Counted from the stretch's first letter, positions 1 through 6,548 are shown. The stretch is 9,873 nt of DNA from Burkholderiaceae bacterium (GCA_031276435.1 JAISNB010000069.1:1-9873); one strand, 5' to 3'. Translations and numbers: made by a program. The notes: generated from the sequence alone by a model not told the origin.

Positions 1-201
1 GGCTGGACGCTCCTGGCTCTCTCGCGGAATCATCGCTGTTCCAAGGGTGTAACGAACTATCCAGCCGGGCAGCTCAAACAGCAGCAATTTAGCCGTTGGG
101 GCAACAAGGGGAAGATACAAGGGTTGGGTGAGGGGAGTTCCCGCATACAGCGCCGCGCTTGAAGCAGTGTTGTGCGCACCCTCTCTCGCCCCTTTGGGGC
201 A

Positions 202-453
202 CTCTCTCCCTCAAGGGAGAGAGGAAGGGAAAGGCATCTGCGGCGCATCCATTCTTTACTCTCCCCCACCCCTCTCCACAAGTGGAGAGGGGGCATATTG
301 CACTCTCCCCATCCTCACCCCCCCGCCCCTCTCCGCAAGCGGAGAGGGGCGCAAATTGCACCCTCCCCCCTTGGGGGGAGGGTTGGGGAGAGGGAACAAA
401 AGGGGAAAGATGGAGAGTGCCCCAGGGCCTCTCTCCCATGAATGGGAGAGAGG
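202..453. repeat. Cluster of five CT/GA-rich short palindromes
   Basis: Five perfect inverted repeats with 2-nt spacers lie in 250 bp of non-coding DNA. Arms are 202-211/214-223 (10 bp), 269-279/282-292 (11 bp), 324-336/339-351 (13 bp), 361-370/373-382 (10 bp) and 428-439/442-453 (12 bp). All share a CTCTCC-type left arm, and the first three carry a CAA-type centre. Copies 2 and 3 are followed by similar sequence (CATATTGCACTCTCCCC and CAAATTGCACCCTCCCC), so a unit of about 57 bp was probably duplicated. Similar CT/GA-rich palindromes are widespread between genes in Proteobacteria. Open frames across this stretch have low-complexity Pro/Ser/Gly/Arg-rich translations typical of repeat-derived false genes. 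Positions 1-201 contain nothing else I can identify. Confidence 0.8.
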
Positions 454-489
454 AAGGCAAATGGCGGCGCGAATGTTCTCCGTCATTGC

Positions 490-514
490 GAGGCACGAAG
501 CGCCAGGGCAATCC
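490..514. repeat. REP-like 25-nt element, copy 1
   Basis: This starts GAGGCACGAAGCGCC and ends GGCAATCC, directly preceded by CGTCATTGC. It matches 546-570 at 21 of 25 positions. Elements of the form TCATTGCGAGG...GGCAATCC are common dispersed intergenic repeats in many bacteria (general knowledge; no family search was run). Confidence 0.65.
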
Positions 515-538
515 CCCCAGCAGTCAGAAGCAACCCCA

Positions 539-560
539 TAAAAAAGAGGCGCGAGGCGCC
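539..560 (-). terminator. Rho-independent terminator downstream of tusA
   Basis: On the minus strand GGCGC-CTC-GCGCC (560 to 548) is followed by TC and six T residues (545-540). The stem has only 5 bp but is all G/C with a 3-nt loop. It lies about 70 bp beyond the tusA stop codon and is the first T-run hairpin on that strand. It is embedded in a dispersed repeat. Confidence 0.5.
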
Positions 561-570
561 GCGGCAATCC
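546..570. repeat. REP-like 25-nt element, copy 2
   Basis: This starts GAGGCGCGAGGCGCC and ends GGCAATCC, 31 bp beyond copy 1 in the same orientation, with four mismatches. Its GGCGC-GAG-GCGCC core (548-560) forms a short hairpin that, read on the minus strand, abuts a T run and serves as the apparent terminator of the cysM-tusA transcript. Confidence 0.65.
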
Positions 571-627
571 ACCATGATGCGGGTTCGGCCATCAAAAACG
601 CCAAGGCGCAGGCCGAAATGGCGCGGC

Positions 628-858
628 TCAGCGTCGCCGCAGAATGTGCACAAATTCGCCTGCGTCGGTGTTTTGCTGTTCGACCAGTGTGTGGCCGGTT
701 TGCCGGGCAAAGGCCTGAAAGTCGCGCACCGAGCCAGGGTCGGTCGCCAAAACGCGCAGCAACTGGCCGCTTTGCAGTTCGGCCAGCGCTTTTTTGGCCC
801 GCAAAATGGGCAGGGGGCAGTTCAGGCCCCGGGTGTCGATTTCTTTGTCGGTGTCCAT
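628..858 (-). CDS. tusA: TusA-family sulfurtransferase (sulfur carrier protein)
   Basis: This small cytoplasmic sulfur-carrier protein has 76 aa (E. coli TusA has 81). The family signature CPxP is present in RGLNCPLPILRAKKAL, placing the persulfide-carrying cysteine at residue 14. The rest fits the family's two-layer alpha/beta fold, including the VLATDPGSVRDFQAF segment. Known members pass sulfane sulfur in tRNA thiolation, molybdopterin metabolism or sulfur oxidation; the sequence does not tell which applies here. I chose ATG at 858 because MDTDKEIDTRG is the usual short family N-terminus; an in-frame TTG at 876 would add six residues. No clear Shine-Dalgarno is seen at either. The start is 30 bp after the cysM stop on the same strand, so the two are probably cotranscribed. 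The family call is secure, the exact symbol less so. Confidence 0.88.
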   Translation of the reverse strand: MDTDKEIDTRGLNCPLPILRAKKALAELQSGQLLRVLATDPGSVRDFQAFARQTGHTLVEQQNTDAGEFVHILRRR

Positions 859-888
859 GACAAACAAGCCAGGCAAAAGCGCAAGGGT

Positions 889-1791
889 TCAGGCCGGGAA
901 TACGCCCGTGGACAGGTAGCGGTCGCCCCGGTCGCAGACGATGAAGGCAATGGTTGCGCCCCGCTCGCGCGCGGCGATTTGCTGCGCCACCCAGCAGGCG
1001 CCGCCCGATGAGATGCCGGCAAAAATGCCTTCTTCGGATGCCAGTTGGCGGCAGGTGTTTTCGGCGTCGGCCTGCGTGACCAGCACTTCTTCGTCGACCA
1101 GCGCGGGTTCGTAGATTTTGGGGCGATAGGCTTCAGGCCATTTGCGTATGCCCGGGATGCGCGATCCTTCCGCCGGTTGCGCGCCAATGATCCGGACGGC
1201 CTTGTTCTTTTCTTTCAGAAAGCGCGCCACGCCGGTGATGGTGCCGGTGGTGCCCATGGCGCTGACAAAGTGCGTGATTTGCCCGTCCGTTTGCCGCCAA
1301 AGCTCAGGTCCCGTGGTTTCGTAATGGATGCGCGGGTTGTCCGGGTTGGCAAACTGGTCGAGGATGACGCCTTCGCCCTGCGCGACCATTTTGTCGGCCA
1401 GGTCGCGCGCGTATTCCATGCCGCCCGAGCGCGGGGTGAGCACCAGTTTCGCGCCGTAGGCTTTCATGGTTTGCGCGCGCTCTATGGACAAATCCTCGGG
1501 CATGATGAGCACCATGCGGTAGCCTTTGATGGCTGCGGCCATGGCCAGTGCGATGCCGGTGTTGCCGGAGGTGGCTTCGATCAGCGTGTCGCCGGGCCGG
1601 ATGTCGCCGCGCTCCTGGGCGCGCTGGATCATCGACAGCGCGGGCCGGTCCTTGACCGAGCCAGCCGGGTTGTTGCCTTCCAGCTTGGCCAGCAGCACAT
1701 TGCCGCCTTCGGCGCGGGCCATGCGTTGCAGGCGCACCAGGGGTGTTGCGCCAATTGTGTCTTCAATGGTTGGGTATTGGACTTGGGTCAT
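889..1791 (-). CDS. cysM: Cysteine synthase B (O-acetylserine sulfhydrylase B, PLP enzyme)
   Basis: A 300-aa fold-type II PLP enzyme making cysteine from O-acetylserine; the CysM branch also accepts thiosulfate to give S-sulfocysteine (family knowledge). The PLP lysine is K47 in KLEGNNPAGSVKDRPALSM. The substrate loop TSGNTG is at 73-78, the phosphate-binding loop GTTGT at 180-184, and GISSGG follows near 259-264. CysM-specific stretches are LDQFANPDNP, HFVSAMGTTGTITG and IICDRGDRYLSTG-like IVCDRGDRYLSTGVF at the C-terminus, all close to E. coli CysM and unlike CysK. Start: the open frame runs on upstream through the tRNA gene, but ATG 1791 gives the correct family start (MTQVQYPTIEDTIGATPLVRL); no strong Shine-Dalgarno is visible. 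It is divergent from tRNA-Leu with about 43 bp between, and leads a likely operon with tusA. Confidence 0.96.
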   Translation of the reverse strand: MTQVQYPTIEDTIGATPLVRLQRMARAEGGNVLLAKLEGNNPAGSVKDRPALSMIQRAQERGDIRPGDTLIEATSGNTGIALAMAAAIKGYRMVLIMPEDLSIERAQTMKAYGAKLVLTPRSGGMEYARDLADKMVAQGEGVILDQFANPDNPRIHYETTGPELWRQTDGQITHFVSAMGTTGTITGVARFLKEKNKAVRIIGAQPAEGSRIPGIRKWPEAYRPKIYEPALVDEEVLVTQADAENTCRQLASEEGIFAGISSGGACWVAQQIAARERGATIAFIVCDRGDRYLSTGVFPA

Positions 1792-1810
1792 TGCGACACT
1801 GTGCCATAAT
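1783..1810 (+). promoter_or_regulatory. Possible sigma70-type promoter of tRNA-Leu
   Basis: CATAAT at 1805-1810 (5 of 6 to the -10 consensus) lies 24 bp before the mature tRNA 5' end. The best -35 at suitable distance is TTGGGT (1783-1788, 16-bp spacer, only TTG conserved), and it overlaps the first codons of divergent cysM. The -10 is credible; the -35 is weak. No equally good promoter is visible for cysM. Confidence 0.4.
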
Positions 1811-1834
1811 TTCGCGGCTTTCACGCGCCGCGGC

Positions 1835-1921
1835 GCCCGGGTGGCGAAATAGGTAGACGCAGCAGACTCAAAATCTGCCGGTGGCGACACCATGCCGGTT
1901 CGATTCCGGCCCCGGGCACCA
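1835..1921 (+). tRNA. tRNA-Leu (anticodon CAA, reads UUG)
   Basis: An 87-nt class II tRNA gene including an encoded CCA (1919-1921). Acceptor arms GCCCGGG (1835-1841) and CCCGGGC (1911-1917) pair fully, with A as discriminator. The anticodon stem is GCAGA/TCTGC with loop CTCAAAA, giving anticodon CAA. A long variable arm with GGTG/CACC pairing marks it as Leu/Ser type, and the T arm is GCCGG-TTCGATT-CCGGC. The D region GTGGCGAAATAGGTAGACGC is typical of tRNA-Leu. A single gene, divergent from cysM and co-directional with aceK, whose start is 79 bp downstream. Confidence 0.96.
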
Positions 1922-1959
1922 TTTGGGGCCAGGCCGCGCCGGAAAGCGGTTGCAAACCG

Positions 1960-1977
1960 GCGGGCGCGCCCGCTTTT
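1960..1977 (+). terminator. Terminator-like hairpin between tRNA-Leu and aceK
   Basis: GCGGG (1960-1964), loop CGCG, CCCGC (1969-1973) is followed at once by TTTT (1974-1977), 38 bp after the tRNA. It fits a short intrinsic terminator for the tRNA transcript. Two alternative pairings compete with it: CGCCGG 1937-1942 with CCGGCG 1957-1962, which takes its left arm, and AAAGCGG 1943-1949 with CCGCTTT 1970-1976, which takes its right arm. It may therefore attenuate rather than block read-through into aceK, which starts 23 bp later. Confidence 0.5.
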
Positions 1978-2000
1978 GGGAAAGCGCAAGGCAGCACACC

Positions 2001-3866
2001 GTGCAGATTGAACGTGTTGACGCACCCCAGGCGCCCGAGATCGCGCGCGTCATGATCGAGGGGTTTAACCGCCACTACGCGCTGTTTCGCAACGAGTCGC
2101 AACGCGCCAAATACCGCTTTGAAACGCGCGACTGGCACGGCCAGCGCCGCGCGCAGCGCGACCGCATCGAGTTCTACGACTTGCGTGTGCACGAGTGCTC
2201 GCTGCGGCTGGAGCGCGAGTTCAAGGCGCACACGCTGCCCATGCAGGTGTGGCAGCAGGTCAAGCTGCTTTACATCGGCCTGCTGGTCGAGCACCACCAG
2301 CCCGAGCTGGCCGAGACTTTTTTCAACTCCGTGACCACGCGGATTTTGAACCACGAGTATTTCCAGAACGATTTCATTTTTGTGCGCCCGGTCATCAGCA
2401 CCGAGTACATGGAGATTGGCGGCAGCAACGTGCCGCTGACTTTCCGCGCCTACTACCCCAGTCTGGAGCGGCAGCAGGGGCTGGAGCAGTCGGTGCAGGC
2501 GCTGCTGGAAGCGTTTGGCCTGTCGTGCCCGTTCGAGGATTTGCCGCGCGACGCGCTGCGCGTGGCCGATGCCATGCGCAGCGAGTTGGGTGGCGACAAG
2601 CTGCGCGCCAATTTCCAGATCCAGGTGCTGGCGAGCCTGTTTTTCCGCAACAAGGCCGCTTACGTGGTTGGCAAGCTGTGCAACGGCTTTCGCGACATTC
2701 CGTTCGTGCTGGCGCTGCTGCACCGCAAAAGCGGCGCGGACGAAAAAGCGGGCCTTTACGTTGACGCGGCGCTGTTTGGCGAAGAGGATTTGCTGCTGTT
2801 GTTCTCGTTTGCGCGCGCCTATTTCCTGGTGGACATGGAGACGCCATCGACTTATGTGCATTTCCTGCGCAGCCTCATGCCGCGCAAGACGCGCGCCGAG
2901 TTGTACAACGCGCTGGGGCTGGCCAAGCAGGGCAAGAACCTGTTCTACCGCGACTTTCTCTACCACCTGCGCCACTCCAGCGACAAATTCCGCATTGCGC
3001 CCGGCATCAAGGGCATGGTCATGCTGGTGTTCGACTTGCCCAGTTTTCCTTATGTGTTCAAGGTCATCAAGGACTTTTACCCGCCGCAAAAAGAGACCAC
3101 GCGCGAGCTGATCGAAGAGAAATACCAGCTTGTCAAACGCCACGACCGCGTGGGGCGCATGGCCGATACGCAGGAGTTCTCGCTGGTGGCGTTTCCGCTG
3201 GCGCGCTTTGAGGACGATCTGGTGCAGGAGTTGCGCCAGTTCGCGCCCAGCCAGGTCGAGATTTCCGACCGCGACGGCGACGGCCAGGTCGAGCTGATTC
3301 TCAAGCACGTGTACATCGAGCGCCGCATGATTCCGCTGAACCTGTACCTGCAAGAGGCGTTTGATGCAGGCGATGCCGACCCCGTGGCCCGCCAGCAGAT
3401 GGAGCGGGCCATCGTCGAATACGGCAACGCCATCAAGGAGATGGTGGCGGCCAACATTTTTCCGGGCGACATGCTGTGGAAGAACTTTGGCGTCACGCGC
3501 CAAGGCAAGGTCGTGTTCTACGACTACGACGAGATCGAATACATCACCGACTGCAATTTCCGCAAGGTACCGCCGCCGCGCTGCGAGGAGGACGAGATGT
3601 CGGGCGAGGTCTGGTACGCCGTCGGCAAAAACGACGTGTTCCCCGAGACGTTCGCGCCGTTTCTGCTCGGCAGCCCGCGCGTGCGCGAGATTTTCATGCG
3701 CTACCACGCTGATTTGCTGGACACTGGTTTCTGGCAGGCCAACAAGGAGCGCATTGGCCGCGGCGAGTTGATTGACGTGTTTCCCTACGCCCCCCGGCGG
3801 CGCTTTGGCGCTGCCGGGGCGGACAGCGCCAGCGGCTGCGAGGCAGGCGAAAACCGGGGCGGCTGA
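2001..3866 (+). CDS. aceK: Isocitrate dehydrogenase kinase/phosphatase
   Basis: This bifunctional cytoplasmic enzyme phosphorylates and dephosphorylates isocitrate dehydrogenase, setting flux between the TCA cycle and the glyoxylate bypass. The 621 aa include an N-terminal regulatory half and a C-terminal kinase-like domain. Visible motifs are KGMVMLVFDLPSFPYVFKVIKD (337-358; ATP-site lysine K354), RVGRMADTQEF (383-393; D389 matches the E. coli phosphatase residue D371), IFPGDMLWKNFGVTR (486-500; D490 and N495) and VFYDYDEI (505-512; D508 and D510). Offsets from E. coli numbering are constant (+18, then +33), so all catalytic residues appear intact. Start: no ATG fits; GTG 2001 preceded by CAAGG (1987-1991) gives an N-terminus matching relatives, with a later ATG at 2052 possible. 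The last ~20 residues are a low-complexity Gly/Ala/Ser tail. No aceA or aceB lies nearby. Confidence 0.95.
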   Translation: MQIERVDAPQAPEIARVMIEGFNRHYALFRNESQRAKYRFETRDWHGQRRAQRDRIEFYDLRVHECSLRLEREFKAHTLPMQVWQQVKLLYIGLLVEHHQPELAETFFNSVTTRILNHEYFQNDFIFVRPVISTEYMEIGGSNVPLTFRAYYPSLERQQGLEQSVQALLEAFGLSCPFEDLPRDALRVADAMRSELGGDKLRANFQIQVLASLFFRNKAAYVVGKLCNGFRDIPFVLALLHRKSGADEKAGLYVDAALFGEEDLLLLFSFARAYFLVDMETPSTYVHFLRSLMPRKTRAELYNALGLAKQGKNLFYRDFLYHLRHSSDKFRIAPGIKGMVMLVFDLPSFPYVFKVIKDFYPPQKETTRELIEEKYQLVKRHDRVGRMADTQEFSLVAFPLARFEDDLVQELRQFAPSQVEISDRDGDGQVELILKHVYIERRMIPLNLYLQEAFDAGDADPVARQQMERAIVEYGNAIKEMVAANIFPGDMLWKNFGVTRQGKVVFYDYDEIEYITDCNFRKVPPPRCEEDEMSGEVWYAVGKNDVFPETFAPFLLGSPRVREIFMRYHADLLDTGFWQANKERIGRGELIDVFPYAPRRRFGAAGADSASGCEAGENRGG

Positions 3867-3895
3867 AGGCCGCCGCCACCGCTGCGCCCGGTTTT
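3850..3895 (+). terminator. Rho-independent terminator of aceK
   Basis: The outer stem AAAACCGGG (3850-3858) pairs with CCCGGTTTT (3887-3895). An inner stem GGCGGC (3858-3863) pairs with GCCGCC (3869-3874). The flanking A and T runs make it potentially bidirectional. The aceK stop codon TGA (3864-3866) lies in the inner loop, so the hairpin overlaps the coding end. Confidence 0.6.
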
Positions 3896-3960
3896 GTCAT
3901 GGCGCTGTCGCGCGAGTCGGCTACCGTTGGTTTTTGACGCACAATCGGATGGCGCGCACG

Positions 3961-3990
3961 CATCCGGAAAGCCGCGCGCTTTTCCGGATG
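3961..3990. promoter_or_regulatory. Perfect 10-bp dyad upstream of the thiolase gene
   Basis: CATCCGGAAA (3961-3970) and TTTCCGGATG (3981-3990) are exact inverted repeats separated by 10 bp, ending 40 bp before the thiolase ATG. No T run follows, so it is not an intrinsic terminator. A 30-bp dyad with arms about one helical turn apart in a promoter-leader region suggests an operator for a dimeric regulator, or an mRNA hairpin. No regulator gene is visible in the window. Confidence 0.45.
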
Positions 3991-4030
3991 GGGGCTGAAT
4001 ACACAACAGTTTTTCACAGGAGTCATCAAC

Positions 4031-5212
4031 ATGTCTGAATCCATTGTCATCGTTTCTGCCGTTCGCACGCCCATGGGGAGCTTTCAGGGCGACTTTGCGG
4101 CGCTGGCCGCGCACGATCTGGGCGGCGCGGCCATCCGGGCCGCGGTCGAACGCGCGGGCATCCAGCCCGAACTGGTGAGCGAAGTGCTGTTTGGCAATTG
4201 CCTGATGGCCGGTCAGGGCCAGGCGCCCGCGCGCCAGGCGCTTTTCAAGGGCGGACTGCCCAAAAGCACCGGCGCCGTCACGCTCAGCAAGATGTGCGGT
4301 TCGGGCATGCGCGCGGCCATGTTCGCGCACGACATGCTGATCGCTGGCAGCCACGACGTGCTGATCGCCGGCGGCATGGAGAGCATGACCAACGCGCCGT
4401 ACCTGCTGCTCAAGGGCCGCGCGGGCTACCGCATGGGCCATGACCGCGTGTTCGATCACATGATGCTCGACGGGCTGGAAGACGCCTACGAGGCTGGCCG
4501 CAGCATGGGCACGTTTGGCGAAGAGTGCGCCGAAAAATACAAATTCACGCGCGAGCAGCAAGACCAGTTTGCCATCGCCAGCGTCGAGCGCGCGCAAAAA
4601 GCCATCCAGTCGGGCGCATTCAAGGCCGAGATCACGCCCGTGACCGTCAAGGAGCGCAAGGGCGAGCGCGTGGTGGAAATCGACGAAGGCCCGGGCAAGA
4701 TCAACGTCGCCAAGATTCCCACGCTGCGCCCCGCGTTCAAGAAAGACGGCACCATCACCGCCGCGGCCAGTTCCAGCATCAACGATGGCGCCGCCGCCAT
4801 GGTCATGATGCGCGCGAGCACGGCCAGCAAACTCGGCTGCAAGCCGCTGGCGCGCGTGGTCAGCCATGGCACGCACGCGCGCGAACCCAACTGGTTTACC
4901 ACCGCGCCCATCGGCGCCAGCGAAAACGCGCTGGCCAAGGCGGGCTGGAAGGTGCAGGACGTGGACTTGTGGGAAGTCAACGAAGCCTTTGCCGTGGTGC
5001 CCATGGCGCTGATGCACGACCTGAAAGTGCCCCGCGACAAGGTCAACGTCAACGGCGGCGCTTGCGCGCTGGGCCACCCCATTGGCGCCAGCGGCGCGCG
5101 CATCATCGTCACGCTGCTGCACGCGCTCAAGGCGCGCGGCCTCAAAAAAGGCCTGGCCACGCTGTGCATCGGCGGCGGCGAGGCCACGGCCATGGCGCTT
5201 GAACTGCTCTGA
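4031..5212 (+). CDS. Thiolase, acetyl-CoA C-acetyltransferase type
   Basis: A 393-aa thiolase, the usual length for the family. It condenses two acetyl-CoA to acetoacetyl-CoA or runs the reverse thiolytic step in beta-oxidation, ketone-body or polyhydroxyalkanoate metabolism. The acyl-accepting cysteine is C89 in TLSKMCGSGMRA. The NEAF motif is present near 318-321, the catalytic His is H349 in GGACALGHPIGASGARI, and the second active-site Cys is C379 in TLCIGGGEATA. The start is certain: AGGAG at 4018-4022 lies 8 bp before the ATG, and MSESIVIVSAVRTPMGSF is the family N-terminus. It lies between the aceK terminator and the acyl-CoA dehydrogenase, suggesting a catabolic role over PHA synthesis, with no phaB or phaC adjacent. 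Substrate chain length cannot be fixed from sequence alone. Confidence 0.94.
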   Translation: MSESIVIVSAVRTPMGSFQGDFAALAAHDLGGAAIRAAVERAGIQPELVSEVLFGNCLMAGQGQAPARQALFKGGLPKSTGAVTLSKMCGSGMRAAMFAHDMLIAGSHDVLIAGGMESMTNAPYLLLKGRAGYRMGHDRVFDHMMLDGLEDAYEAGRSMGTFGEECAEKYKFTREQQDQFAIASVERAQKAIQSGAFKAEITPVTVKERKGERVVEIDEGPGKINVAKIPTLRPAFKKDGTITAAASSSINDGAAAMVMMRASTASKLGCKPLARVVSHGTHAREPNWFTTAPIGASENALAKAGWKVQDVDLWEVNEAFAVVPMALMHDLKVPRDKVNVNGGACALGHPIGASGARIIVTLLHALKARGLKKGLATLCIGGGEATAMALELL

Positions 5213-5227
5213 TTGCGGGGCGCTCAA

Positions 5228-5253
5228 GCCTTGCGGCGCCTAGGCCGCAAGGC
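5228..5253. other. Stem-loop after the thiolase gene
   Basis: GCCTTGCGGC (5228-5237) and GCCGCAAGGC (5244-5253) form a perfect 10-bp stem with a 6-nt loop, 15 bp after the thiolase stop. There is no T run on either strand, so it may be a transcript-stabilising 3' structure or a terminator of non-canonical type. Confidence 0.5.
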
Positions 5254-5347
5254 AAGCGCAACAACGCACAACGCGCGCGCCAGAGCGCCTTTGCCAGCGG
5301 GCGCGCGCTGGCCTTGCCGTGTGGCAGAATGCGCGCGGCCCCAAAAC

Positions 5348-5386
5348 GGCTCCATGCGCTGGCGCATTGTCAAAAAGCATGGGGCC
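5348..5386 (+). promoter_or_regulatory. Leader hairpin upstream of the acyl-CoA dehydrogenase
   Basis: GGCTCCATGC (5348-5357) can pair with GCATGGGGCC (5377-5386), ten pairs with one U-G, around a 19-nt loop. A smaller palindrome ATGCGC-TG-GCGCAT (5354-5367) overlaps its left arm, so the two exclude each other as RNA; the small one could instead be a DNA operator. Otherwise I see no promoter I can support in 5254-5408. Confidence 0.3.
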
Positions 5387-5420
5387 GGTTCCAGAAAAAC
5401 CATGATTCGGAGACAAAACC

Positions 5421-6548
5421 ATGCTGCTCACTGAAGAACAAGTCATGATTCGCGACTCGATCCGCGCCTTTGCGCAGGATCAGCTCTGGCCCCACGCCCC
5501 CCGGTGGGACCGCGAACACATCTTCCCCAAAGAGGCGCACAAGGGCCTGGCCGCACTGGGCTGCTACGGCATCTGCGTGCCCGAGGAATACGGTGGCGCG
5601 GGGCTGGATTACCTGTCGCTGGCGCTGGTGCTTGAAGAAATTGCCGCGGGCGACGGCGGCACCAGCACCGCCATCAGCGTGACCAATTGCCCCTACAACG
5701 CCATCCTGATGAAGTACGGCACGCCCGAACAAAAGGCAACCTGGCTGACGCGCGCGGCAAGCGGCGACATTCTGGGCGCTTTCTGCCTGACCGAGCCACA
5801 GGTTGGTTCGGACGCCTCGGGCCTTGAGACCACCGCCGTGCGCAAGGGCGACGAATACGTCATCAACGGCGTCAAGCAATTCATCACCAGCGGCAAGAAC
5901 GGACAGGCCGCCGTGGTCATCGCCGTCACCGACAAGAGCGCGGGCAAGAAAGGCATGAGCGCCTTCCTGGTGTCCACCGACAACCCCGGCTGGCACGTGG
6001 CGCGGCTGGAAAACAAGCTGGGCCAGCACAGCAGCGACACCGCGCAGATCAACTTCGATGACTGCCGCGTCCCGGCTGAAAACCGCATCGGCGCGGAAGG
6101 CGAGGGCTACAAAATCGCGCTCTCGGCGCTGGAAGGCGGGCGCATCGGCATTGCCGCGCAATGCGTGGGCATGGCGCGCTCGGCGCTGGAATTTGCCATT
6201 GCCTACGCCAAGGAGCGGCGCAGTTTTGGCAAGGCCATCTTCGAGCACCAGGCCGTGGGCTTTCGCCTGGCCGATGGCGCCGCCCGGCTGGAAGCGGCGC
6301 GCCAGCTCATCTGGCACGCGGCCACGCTGCGCGACGCGGGCCTGCCCTGCCTGAAAGAAGCGGCCATGGCCAAACTGTTTGCCAGCGAAACGGCTGAACT
6401 GGTGTGCTCGGCGGCCATCCAGACGCTGGGCGGCTACGGCTATGTGAACGACTTTCCGGTCGAGCGCATTTACCGCGACGTGCGCGTGTGCCAAATCTAC
6501 GAGGGCACGAGCGACGTGCAGAAAATCATCATCACGCGCGCCCTGTAA
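5421..6548 (+). CDS. Acyl-CoA dehydrogenase (FAD-dependent)
   Basis: A 375-aa member of the acyl-CoA dehydrogenase family, which oxidises acyl-CoA to 2-enoyl-CoA and passes electrons to electron-transfer flavoprotein. The N-terminal helical domain (about 1-115) contains VPEEYGGAGLDYLSLALVLEE. The flavin/substrate segment GAFCLTEPQVGSDASGL is at 119-135. The C-terminal domain has RRSFGKAIFEHQAV, then IQTLGGYGYVNDFPVERIYRD and CQIYEGTSDVQK with catalytic base E361, the short/medium-chain position rather than the isovaleryl-type one. Start: GGAG at 5409-5412 lies 8 bp before ATG. It follows the thiolase on the same strand after about 208 bp, so a shared catabolic pathway is likely but one transcript is not assured. 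Substrate (short straight-chain or branched) cannot be assigned. Confidence 0.94.
   Translation: MLLTEEQVMIRDSIRAFAQDQLWPHAPRWDREHIFPKEAHKGLAALGCYGICVPEEYGGAGLDYLSLALVLEEIAAGDGGTSTAISVTNCPYNAILMKYGTPEQKATWLTRAASGDILGAFCLTEPQVGSDASGLETTAVRKGDEYVINGVKQFITSGKNGQAAVVIAVTDKSAGKKGMSAFLVSTDNPGWHVARLENKLGQHSSDTAQINFDDCRVPAENRIGAEGEGYKIALSALEGGRIGIAAQCVGMARSALEFAIAYAKERRSFGKAIFEHQAVGFRLADGAARLEAARQLIWHAATLRDAGLPCLKEAAMAKLFASETAELVCSAAIQTLGGYGYVNDFPVERIYRDVRVCQIYEGTSDVQKIIITRAL

Noticed and set aside
1..66. Inverted repeat GGCTGGA (1-7) / TCCAGCC (60-66)
   Set aside because: Only 7 bp with a 52-nt loop, expected by chance in GC-rich DNA.
1..95. Possible ends of a gene entering from the left edge
   Set aside because: Plus-strand frames read to stops at 50-52 (ending GIIAVPRV), near 93-95 and at 160-162, and a minus-strand frame reads LLLFELPGWIVRYTLGT. 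None is recognisable and they conflict, so no call is made.
202..453. CRISPR array
   Set aside because: The repeats differ in arm sequence, are perfect palindromes with 2-nt centres, and have no regular repeat-spacer alternation; no cas genes are present.
89..567. Several overlapping open frames on both strands in the repeat cluster
   Set aside because: They translate to low-complexity Pro/Ser/Gly/Arg strings such as SPQPSPQGG, the known signature of false genes across CT/GA-rich palindromic repeats.
1792..2025. Extended N-terminus of cysM through the tRNA gene
   Set aside because: The added 78 residues are encoded by the antisense of tRNA-Leu and do not belong to the CysM family.
1821..3707. 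Long minus-strand frame antisense to aceK (628 codons)
   Set aside because: It mirrors the codon bias of aceK in GC-rich DNA, is rich in His/Val/Gln/Arg, crosses the tRNA gene and lacks any domain.
3934..3962. Promoter for the thiolase: TTGACG (3934-3939)
   Set aside because: No -10-like sequence lies 16-18 bp downstream; that place is GC-rich and enters the dyad.
3785..5227. Long minus-strand frame antisense to the thiolase
   Set aside because: A shadow of a certain gene; the translation is Ala/His/Arg-rich without motifs.
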